This document shows positions 27,901 to 39,900 of a DNA stretch of 64,000 nucleotides, piece by piece. The DNA comes from Lepidonotus clava (Eukaryota; Annelida; Polychaeta; Phyllodocida; Polynoidae), in assembly GCA_936440205.1 (NCBI GenBank), contig OW387145.1, positions 13,081,396 through 13,145,395 of the forward strand, written 5' to 3'. Position numbers and translations under genes: made by a program. Position 1 is the first letter of the stretch. Every line of letters begins with the position of its first letter. The notes beneath the pieces are model-generated. The model saw nothing but the letters and a program-made list of their open reading frames with translations. It was not told the DNA's origin and did not search any database.

Positions 27901-30900
27901 ATATTTATGTAAAACAAACTCTCTAAATCATAATAAGCAATCATGATTATTAAAATTTTGAAACTTTGAAATCATTTTGTAGACACATGGCCATGATCAT
28001 CATACGGTGATCTCCATATCGGACCATGAGAACATGTTTGCATCAGGTGTATAGACTATGTCTATTAAAGTAAAAGGGTCTATTCCAAACCCATTATCTT
28101 TATACTGTGCACATTAGCAGTTACAACTGTTTTGGAATACAGTTTTATACATACTTTGTTGGTGTGGAAAAGTGTTTTCAGGAAAATGGTTTATCTAATA
28201 CCTTATGTTTTGGACAGGTCTGTGCGGCCAATACTTGGGTCCTAATGCTGTGTCGCCAGTGCCTCCAATTCTCACGGAAGGCAACTTGATCGTAAATCAA
28301 TTCAGGTAATTTTATTCAATTCCTGCTAAGAGCTATATAATTTACACTCATCTTCACCTTTTGTAGAAATAAAGTATAATCTATTATATTATTATGGTAA
28401 CATAGAATATTTTGATAGCATAATGAGCATTTTCATGAGACAATATGCCTACGTTCCATGCAAAGACTAACGAAATTCGAAAGTTAAAAACGCTCAGATG
28501 TTCTCCCGGGCATCAGTTTTTCAGGATAGGTAAGAATGTAGAATAGTATCATCCATTTGTCTCCTTACGGGATACTTTATAGCATGATCTGCAACAGTGT
28601 GAAAAATATGTTTGAGTTTTGATTCGAAAATATTTTTTAGAGTTATTATGAATTACCAATTGTCCATGCTTTAGGAAGCACCTTTTACATAATCATACGT
28701 TGATTTTTTTGTCATTGGAAGAACAGAGGGCTACTCTGATTTTAATAGATAAGTAATAATGTTAGAAATACCAAAAACAAGTTTGAAGCCTTCGGATTGA
28801 CACAGCGCTCTTGTTCCTGCAGGGTGACTCCGGGCAATGACATATACAGCGGGCGGACGATAGGTCCGAGCCCCGTGGGCGAACAGTGGTGTGAGTGTCT
28901 GGGGTACCTGCAAGGGGTCAACTGCGTCGGTCAGCCCTACGAACGGTGCACCTCAGGACTGCGTGAGTTCTTTCTTCTTTTTTTTTAGATTTTCTATTGA
29001 CCGTCTTCAGTTATGCCTGATCTTCCAGACGATACAGATGGTAGTAATTGATATACAGATCTATTATACGATTTTCATATTGATAGTATTATGTATCAGT
29101 TATGAAGATACAATGGAATGGTAATGACAAATGTGCTATACTGCGATTCCATAACTGAATACACCTTGTGCAGAAGACGTCACAATGGCCCTAGTGGGCT
29201 GTGCGCCACCTTGGGATCAATTTGGGATCAATAATTATCTAGTTCCAATATTTGTGTAAAATTCATCCCGTACAAACTCATGAAATCATAATGATAGACA
29301 TTATATAGGCCTACTGCTTTGTTAAATTTCATATTTAGGTAGTAACCATGTAGTCATAATAACCACTTGGTGGTCACCAAAAGGTGACCATGTGACCATG
29401 TCTGCACAAGGCCTATATATGGTATAGGGCCTATAATACCTATAATATGCGTGCAGTATATTTGGTTGCAACTTCTGTTTTAACCACCATTGGTCTTCTT
29501 TAATTTTCAGTGCCGATAGGGTCACTCTCTGCCATAATCCCCACGTCGGCGATCATAGACGCCTGGACTGACGGTGCGGAGCAAAGCATTGGACCATTGG
29601 TAAGTAGTCAAGGAGCCGCCGGTGGGAGAAATGGTGGGAACGGATTTAGTGTTCCCCTGTGCTGTTGTTGTTGTTGTTATTGTTGTTGTTGTTGTTGTTG
29701 CATACGGGTACAAGTTTGTAAATGTGAAATGGGTGATATTGATCAAAATTGTTATACTTTTATGAATGGAAATGTGGACAGACGGTGGTTGGTTGCGTAT
29801 GGTATGGATCAACAGTTGTATGTAGATTCTTAGACTATTTTCACAAATCTTATAAATCGCAATAAGATTGAGGAAATGCCATCCGTAATACAAAAACTGT
29901 GCCAGTGGGATCATTAGGAGAGTGGGATGCTCCTTCCTTCCCATGGCTTTTTACTTCACTCAAAATGAACGTGTCGTCATGTTGGTGATCAATACCTAAA
30001 AAATATTATTTCAATCTTAACTAAAATCAAAATTGTATGATTCAAACTGAAAAACTATCATATTTAATTCGTCATCTCAAGTCCAAAATACCAAGTCAAG
30101 TCTACTTTGCAAATGTACGTATGATTTCTATAATTAACCAACACCATTTTATTTTCTTTATTTTCTATTTACATTTTCTTACCAACAAAAATTGGTTTAG
30201 TTTCGGTATTAACCAGTTTTCTGCCCAGCACCAGTTTGAATACACAACTTATTAGTATTAACATTCAAATGAGAGATTATTATTACAGGTTTTTTAAGTA
30301 TCTATTTTTTTGGGAGCTCCTCACTAGTCAACGTGTTGATGGAGGCTAATCCGGTAATGTTTGGGTTAGGGGGGATTAGGTCGTCGGTCCATTGGTCCCC
30401 TCCCATGAGGGTTGTTTATACAACAATAAAATGCGTTGACAAACTATGTCCAAAAAGTGCACCGAGGAGGAACAGTGCCTGGCCCAGGAGCCCGGGGTAC
30501 CCGGGCTGCCTACCCACACCCCTCAGTGTGCAGTTGAATACAAGTGAAATCGGCCCAATGGTGAAGTTGCGCTTTGGTTAAACCCGGGATTCCACAATGC
30601 ATACATATACTTGCGTTCATCATTTTACTTGCGTTCATGGAACGCAAGTATAAACACTTGTAAATATAAACGCAAGTATTAAGACTATATTCCACGATGC
30701 GTTCAGTGACAGTGACACTTGCTTTCATTCAAACAAGGAAACGCAAGTTTAATTGCTTGCGTTCATCAGTATCTGAACACGAACACAAGTGTCCCTAGCT
30801 ATGTGCACCCTTCTCTCACGGCAAGCTGTGTACGAAGGCTCTGAAGCTATCCCCGAGTTTTTTGTTAGACTGTCATGAAATTCCATCAGTGTAAGGGATT

Positions 30901-33900
30901 AATTTCACAAAGTAAACTTAGCACACATAACTCATAATCGTAATAACTTTCATCCTGCCTGTCAATTATTATGAGAATATCAGAGGAAGGATCAATTTGA
31001 GGAGGATGAGACTACAAAATACGACGTTCCGACCGTTGATACGGGTATGGGGAATAACGTCTTTGACGTTTTCTTTAATCTCGGAGGTTTGAGATCAACA
31101 TTAAATCCTTAGTTTTTCATTTACACCTTAGCCTATACGTGTTTTATGGAATAAGATAGCGTTTTTATTTACAAAATGTAAATAATAATTCAATATTTCC
31201 TTTTTTTCTGTTAGTTGACACAAATGTGCGCATGCATTGATGCGTTAATGGCGACGTTTTCGGGAGGAAAGGGGTGAAAGAGTTACAAAATCGTCCAATA
31301 TCTCTTGATATATGATAGCCTTTCGAAAAATATAAGTGCCTAAAGTCAAAGATCATACATGTTATTTTAAATGTACCATTAGATTAACTGACACAGGTGG
31401 TCTAAGAAATCTATCAATGATTTTATTCTCAGCATTATGGAAAGCTTTTCGACTCTCATACGAGGTTAGGAGTAGAGAGTCAATAATTCGGCTAAAGTGT
31501 CCCATGAACGCATCATGGAATATAGCCTTAATTCGGCCCCATGGTACACATGTGTCATCTAGAATATATTTTTATGATTTATATGTTCAGATAGGGCATT
31601 TAGGCCTAATTGGCTTTTGGATGATACATAATGTAAATTTCAGAGGTCCCGAATACCGCCATCCCCCTTTTGGAGGTCATTTTTTTTGAAAATATAGGCC
31701 TATGCAAAAGTTCCGTATAGAGAACCTCATCACCCCCCGCACCCCATCGCCCCTTTAAGCCCAGGATTCACTCTGCCATTCGCCGAATTGACATTCCCCA
31801 GAATCCTTTGCGCGGTGGAGAGCACTTTGATTCTCCTATTTTCACCCTTTCTCTTTAATAATATTCAAATATTACCAAATATCTCATATAACTTTCAATA
31901 ATATGTATTGCTGGTACTATTTATTAAATATATTATAAAATGGTGAAGAATTTGAGATGATATGATAGTTTGGATTACATTGAATCAAAGAAGAGATGTA
32001 TGAGGTGAAGCCCAACCCAGGAAAACTAAAAAATAACTAAGATTAGAAATAATACAGTAACAGTCGAAATTCAAATGAACCTAAAAAGATCTAGTATTTA
32101 TACATCGTGAAAAATTGCAAAACCAATTTTACTATTTCATTAAGTTAAGAAAAAATCATTTCTTTGAATCCCGCTGCTCTCCGTTTGACCCCCGCGATCG
32201 GAATGTCAATGGGGTGAATGCCTGCATGCATAGCTTTAGCCCGCCGTGGGCGCCGTTGGGGCCACTACGCACGGTCTAGTAGGATATTCTACGGTGCCGT
32301 TTTATACAAGGTTTAGTCAACGCATTTGTGTTTATACAGCCTTTACCCCAGCCTAAATCAACACAGGCCCACCGAGGCCGGGACCTTAAACCCACCCAGA
32401 CCGACCGGTCTTTAATCCCCTGTGTTATTATACGTTGACTAGTGGATGGCAGCCATTTTTTTTAGATAGGTTTATCATCCTGTATTATTATCAAGTAGGC
32501 TTATTGCCTGTTTTCATTGCAATCTCAGCATCATGGCAATATAAATGGTACAAGTAGATACAAAGGATTACATGACTTCATTGATATCCATAAACAATGA
32601 AATAGTATAATAATATACTATGAACGATGGTTGCATGAGTGAGTACATATTTTACAAATTGTACATTCCCAATTTGCATAGTTCGTACAGGATAGTCAAT
32701 ATACATGTCTCTGGATTCAAATTTAGTCAGAGATATCTCAGAACGTTCCACTACCGGTAATTTATTCCAACATTTTGCTCCTTGGTATAGGATGCTCCTT
32801 TCAAATACAGTATTCTTTGGTAGTATCTATCTAAAACAACTACATGTACATTATAATGTCTCTCGTTAATGTTGGTGCAGCCTGTATTGTCTCTGAGTTT
32901 ATAACCAACATTTTTTAAATGATATTGATACCTAACAAAAAATGGGATACCAGATTTTTTTTACTATTTTTAGATAAGAAAAGGTTCCCATAGTCAAAAC
33001 ATAGCCATTGACTGGTACTTGTTCATGTGATTTTTGTGAGACTTAATACATTCAGCAGCATGCAATTCAAAATTCAGTTTACAGTCCAGTTTCATACCCA
33101 AGTAAGTAAAATGTGAGACATATCGCAAAGATGTGTTTTCCAGATTTAGTTCATAGCAGTTTGCTTTCTTGACTATATTTTTGGTACCAAATAACATAAG
33201 TTTAGTTTCCTTAAGATCAATTTTCAGTTGATTTTTCACAAACCAAGTATATGAATTAAGGTCTTTTAAAACGTTACTGTGCGCAATATCTTCATTATTT
33301 TCAGTGGCATTAATATTTGTTTTGTCAGCATATAATCAGCATATAAAGTGTCCTCTAGTCGCCAGCATATTTATAGCAAGTGCATCCCAATTATGGAGAT
33401 TAGTTTTTTAGTAGCCTGGCGACTAGTTAGTCGCTGGCGACCAATATTTCGTCCTTGGTCGCCGGTGAAATGCACTAATCGCCGTGGTTTAGTCGCCACG
33501 TGGGGACCCGGCTTTAGTTAAGTCATTAGTATACAATAATCTACATTGAAATTTTAAACTGTCCACTTGTCATATAATGTATCAAGATCAGATTTATGAT
33601 GTATACTGTAATTCATTTAACTTATCAAAGTTGTGGAGTATCTTTAAAAGAAACCTTTGTTGAAAATTTGTACTGATACCCTTAAATCAAAGTGCGGAGT
33701 TGTAAGGCTTACATAAATGGGATCTGACAACAAGGAAACAAACAATAAATATTACATTCTAATTATCATTTCAAAGAGGTGTTTAGAAAATATATTGAAT
33801 ATCAATATAAAAAACTGAATTTATGACTTTTGGAAGTAGGCGAAAAGTCAAGAAAGCTTCAAATATCAATATGAATATTAATAAACAAGTCATACAAAAT

Positions 33901-36900
33901 GTCTGAGTAAGAATAACATTATGTAACTCTGAACTCAAGATGACAAATGTAATTTCTTCCTACCACGGATAGCCATTTACTTGAGTTTTACCTGTAGATT
34001 AGCTTATATCAGGATGCATGCTGGGTAATATGCAGACAAATCACAAGGCTTTAGTGAGGGAATTTTCATTAGTCCTTTCATAATAGACCTGTCCACTTTG
34101 GGATGTATTGCTGGCATAATACAGAGGTCGGACATAATTGCAGTTTTTGCAATGTCATGCACTGACATGAATCTGAGTGAATGAGTTAGAACTTGTGTTT
34201 TCTAAGGCCATAAGGTGTTGATAATTGAGGATGAATTATTATTTTCTCTCACTTAGGTAATTACCTCCATTTTAGGTGAACCAAAATAAGGTATGTTTTT
34301 CTGATTTTAGGGTTGGACATTGTGAGCAAAGCTGAAGGGCTTTAACACTGTTCCCTATGGGAAAATGCTATTTTTACTTTCCGGTCCTACAGCTACATAT
34401 TTTGCATCATATTGAAAGTAAAATCTTATAAAGTTTAGTTTTGGGTAATAGTACTAGGAAAATTACTGTGAATCAAGTATGATGAACATTTTTCTAAAAA
34501 CATTGATATTATAGAAATTTGGGGACGGCTAGCTGGCAAAGTGGACAGGTCTAATAGACCAAACATGATGTAAAGCTACAGATCTAAATCTAAATTTGTA
34601 TCCATGTATATCTGATATTTTGAAAGTATTTTGAAAATGCATTCATTATTGATTGGTATATAAGCATTATTTGTTTATTTTCTATAGTTTTCTTAGAAGT
34701 TGTGCCTACAAATTCAGTCCAAATTCGCCTGCAGGTCATTAGAATGCTGTAATCGGCTATCCGTGGTATTTAATGTTATTCTTTTTATCAATTTGTTATT
34801 CAATTAAGGTTACTGAATTGCATATTCTTCTAATTAGTAAAGGCACAATCAGTGCTGATGAGCATTAGATGTATATGATAATTGTGTAGGAAAGTTTTAA
34901 TTACTCAAATTTTAAATTCAATTGAGCCCACTGGTGCAGCAACCCAAACCGGACATATCCGAACCAGTACAATAAATAGTAAATAAAAAAGATATCAGTT
35001 AGAACTGAAAATTTTGGATTCATTTAACAGTCGTGATCAGCACATGGTTATCACTCAAATGTGATCACGTGACCATATCTGCAAGGTCTATAACTGGCTG
35101 TGCTGACCATCGTTATTTCTGATCGACCAACTTTAAACCCCCAAAAGCTGGTCAGAAATACGTCAAGAGATAGAAAATTATCGTTCTGAGGAATATGACG
35201 TATACACATAATCCTAACCTAGGGTGATACAGGTTTAGTAGGTACAAGCAAAATGCATCCCTGGGGCAGGGAGACTGATAATCAAAGTGTTATCACCCGG
35301 AGGGTGATACAGGAAAGTAGTATAACATATTTCCACTGGTTCAGTTAGAACGAACATTGCAATTTCACTTAAAGATATTACCAGGGTATGATAAATGATA
35401 GCAAACTGGCGCGCAGGAACTTGAAGAGTTTTGTATATAAGTTTATTCAAACAAACATACTGTATGTGCTTTTCTTCAGGACCCGGGGCTCACCCCGGCT
35501 GAGGAAACGAGTGCCCGCGCCTTGTGCACCAACTACTTGATCAATACTCCTGTTGCGCAGCAGTGCAACATGTACCTGGCTGACAAGACTGGCCCCCTAA
35601 TAGATCTGTGCGTCTATGTCTATTCGGTAAGTAAAGAGAAGAGTCATTAATTTTGTCATGTGGGTGAGAAACCAGTTAAGGGCCAAGTGCATGCAGCGTT
35701 TCGTTGACACGCTGGAGCCTTTGATGAAAATTATATATATAGAGATAAACAAATATAATTATGAAAATATCGCTTATAAATTAAATTTTAAATGACGTGT
35801 AGTTTTATTCTCTGCTATCTATGTTTGTCTGTAAACTGTTTGTAAATCGAGTGAGGGCACAAACCGAGGGCTAGGATGTGTTGACAGGTTCTGAAGGTAA
35901 GTGGTAGCACCTAGAACAAAGGCAGAACGACTGGTTGTTGTTGAAATTCTATAGGTTGTGTTTCGAGGACCTGGAGGCTAGTCATCGTGCCTAGAGAAAA
36001 GAAGGGGGAGGAGATGTTGACATTGACCCCATACTAAAACAAATAGGGGATAATGCTTAGTATTGCAGCATAATTTTACTGGTCTGAAAATGGTTTTAAA
36101 CGTAATCTGAAGCAAAATAATTGTGAACCTTCTGAGGAGATAACAATGTATTATATAGCATTAGGCCTGTATGATATGAGCTGAGACCTTTGGTAAAATT
36201 AATGCCGATCTAATGTTCAATTTACTCCAAATATCGTAAGTGATATAACTGAAATACATTTTGAATGAGAATAACTCTCTTCATTCCATTCTCTTATTCT
36301 TATACAGAACAATCTCTGGCACATAAGCAAGTAGCATACCAACCTCAGATGCAATATGGTGGTTAAGCTTTCCTGCCGCTAACATGGAGCCATAGGATTA
36401 TCAGGGCTTTGATTTTATCACTTGCTGCATTTCACACGGGTTCAAAGTGATTTATTCATAATCAATGGATATGTATTTAGTCATTAGAGATTTGGTACCT
36501 GTGGTGTTGTGCAGAGCTAAGAACGTTTTTTGGGAGTCCCTAGTTATATCTATATAGTATAGTAGCTAATGGTGGGGACTCCCTCAATCAGTCATGTCTT
36601 TAACCATTTAATTCTCTTTGTTCTCAATGACCTGTTACACAATCTCATGTTCAGCTGTTGAATGGCATTGTCCTTGAATTGTTGTTAGAATCAGGCAGTG
36701 TAAGAAGCTAGAAGTAGGTACATAACCAATGCCTGAGCTAAACAGCCCTCTTCCCTTCAAATTAGGACCACCACTGTCACCTGCAGGTGGGCAGTCCCAG
36801 GTGGGTGAGTGATAGGTCACTCAGTACTAGGACCTATAGTAGTAGCCCTTTCTTAAACCCCTCCCTGAGCTGTGTATGACAGCAGGAGTGGTGGTAGTCA

Positions 36901-39900
36901 GTACCTATATCCCATTCTACACATAGCCCTCTGGTATTAGGAGGGCCTTTAGTTTACTGAGGGACGACTATCGCTCATACATGAGCGGAACTTTGTAGCT
37001 AATTTGCTTCTTGTTTTTCGAACCGAAACTCAGGCGTTTATACCCTCAAGACTCATACCGATTGGTCTATATAGGTCACATGATTATTGTAACAATTCCG
37101 GTGCCATATTTCTGATACCCAAATACTTTTTTTTTATTGCAATCCAATCTTACATACATTAGTTCTTCCTTGGATATCATGAGATATGCAATGAAATGAT
37201 ATATACTTGCGAACTCATGCACGTTCCTTACCCTCATGCCGCATCACAAACACACGTTCCAAAAGGGAACCTTCGTCATTCCATATAAATATCCAAATAA
37301 TCACAGATATACAACCATCAGCAGTAAATGAAAAACTTATACAAGATTATAGCATGCTATTAGTACCTTAATTTCTCAAAAGCTCGTACCTCAGGAACTA
37401 TAGGTCTGATAACTCCTGGTGCAAATCCAGGGGAGATCTAGGGGTTCTGACCCCACCCCCTCCCCCTCTTTTGGCGAACCCCGAAAACTACAAAAAGAGG
37501 AGAAAGTGCCATACATGTATGCACGAATGCACACCGTTTAGTATTAAGCCTATTTTGCTGACCCGACCACCATCCCTTTCAAAAATCCTGTATTCCCCTG
37601 TAACCCATGCTATACTCCCTTCCCAGATAGTTGTAAATATATATAATTATATATATCACATTACATGGTGTTCCTAGGTGACAGACGACGCGACGGCTAT
37701 CCAGGTGATGGTGGAGGCCCTGAATGCTAAGTGCCTGACGGCCCTGACCAGCCTGCCCGAATTGCCCGACGGGGCCACCGACCCGGGCGGCCTCCTCAGC
37801 CTGCTCTGTCTCAACGACTGCGGAGCTGACTTGGTCCCAGCACAGGGCACCTGTAACCTGGGTAAGTTTGAGTTTATATTGTTTTTTATTATTATTAAAT
37901 CCAACACAAAATTATTTTGGGTCATGCAGACAAAAGAAATCAGCCGGGGATATAGGTTATTGTGTGCTTTATTCAATGGATTTCACCGTGGAATCGGTTG
38001 CCTGAAGATATTCAGAGTCGACTGCGAAGCTAAGTTTAAGAAAATTGTTAACCCTTTCCAGACTCCCAATGCAAATTTCGTACATGTAATGTACCATCAT
38101 TGGTTTTGGTCATCCTTCCTTCAATTTCTAATTGATTATTTGAAATGTGTCTGCCTCATGGATTGCCCATGTCACAGACAACATTAGACATCAATAGTTT
38201 TCCAAATTTGATAATGATAAAAAAACATTGCTTTTACCCTTAATTATGCATTAATTTTGGTTTTGTTGTTATAAAATGGTCCAAAATTTTGAACCTAACA
38301 TTTTTCATTTATCATTTGACCTATGGTTTAAGATATGGGCCCTAATCAACAGACAATATAATAACGTGTTATTAAAAATAAAACCTTTTTATTATCCAAA
38401 TGCCCGTATCTCTCTTCTCTCTTCATTTAGGGGCGTGCATCTGTAACCTTGGTTACATGGGCCCCGATTGCTCCATGACGGGCACCGTGCCGGCCCCGGT
38501 GGTGGAGTCAGTGGTCGGGGGGTCCGTCTGTGACAGGCCGGACTGCGACCTCATCACAATCGTCGGCACCTTCGACCCCAGCCTCGACTACACCTGCCTT
38601 CTCACCTACATCGACGTAAGCACTGCTTGAGACCAACTTTAATATTTAGTCTATTCAGCCGATCCTTACCTGCAAACCTCGATACACACCTGACCTTACT
38701 GAATGCTTACCTTAGATTGGGTCTGCAAGAAACAGCTTTTCCTTTTCATGTGACATGAGAATAGATACAGTTCTAGCTTGGTATTACTTTATATGAAGTG
38801 CTAACATCAATAAAACTCATATTGTCAGTAAACTTTGCATTTGCTATAAGAATTTCAGTTTGTTTAGCTCACAAGAATATAGGGAAAGAGGAAACTTTCA
38901 GGCGGTGAAAGAAATGTTTAGTTGTTCAAGTAGTTTCTTCTGCCTCAGATTTATAGATTTGTTAGAAGGGATGGGGACACAAACACGGAGGTACAGGTAC
39001 AAGGGAAAGGGGCGTCTGTCCCCACTCCCCTCTACCATTCCCCTAGATCCGCTACTGTTTGATGTCCCCAAAGACTAATCATTTGCGGAATTGTAACGAG
39101 TAGAATCTTGGTATGAAAAAGTATTATTTAAAACCACACAACGTTTGCTAAATAATTCCTATAGTATACCATGATATTTACATCCTATTCTGTTGGTCTC
39201 GATATAGCTGAAAAATTGCTGAGTGGACCTTAGACTTCAACAATCATCATCATCCTATTCTGTACTCGAGGGATGGGTTTAGGAGGAGTGTACCTGGCAA
39301 TCCTCGCCCCCCCCCCCCCTCGCCATTTTTGACCAGATTTTGATTAATGCAGCTTTCGTCATCTTTACTTGGGGTCTCTTATAGTGGTAAATGTGTCCCA
39401 AAAGCTTTACCATCAGATGCTCTGTCTTATGAAGTGTGTAATTAGTTATGTTATTTGTTTCAAGATTGAATAGGTTGACTATCTTTTTAATGTTAATGTA
39501 AATTTATCACCATCCTGACGCCAAGCCTATTTTAAGCATAACGGTATGTGACATGATCTACAATCCCTCTACAAACAACTTCTCCTGCCCCTTTCAGCCC
39601 GTGACGGAGGCGGTGCTGTACAGCACGCAGGTGCCGGCCTCAGGCGTGCTGTCCACCCAGCTGACGTGCCCCAACCCCACCGGCCAGTCGGCCCTGGTCA
39701 GCATCCAAGACGAGAACGGCCAGTCGAGTGGCCAGCTGCCCTTCCTGGTCATCGACCCCAACTGCTTCACCTGTGAGGTGGAGGACGACTTCTCATTCGA
39801 CTGCTCACGCCGGGTAAGAAAGTACCAGGTCGCATTTAAAGCTGGGTTTGTTTTACACTCAAAGACAAAGCGATACTAAGATATAGAATGAATGATACAT

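Noticed and set aside
31336-31689. 117-aa ORF
   Set aside because: AT-rich chance frame inside a TIR element, with no family features.
37678-38187. A single long 169-aa ORF
   Set aside because: Only the first 61 codons are GC-rich and homologous. The rest reads through a clear donor (G/gtaagt at 37862) into AT-rich intron.
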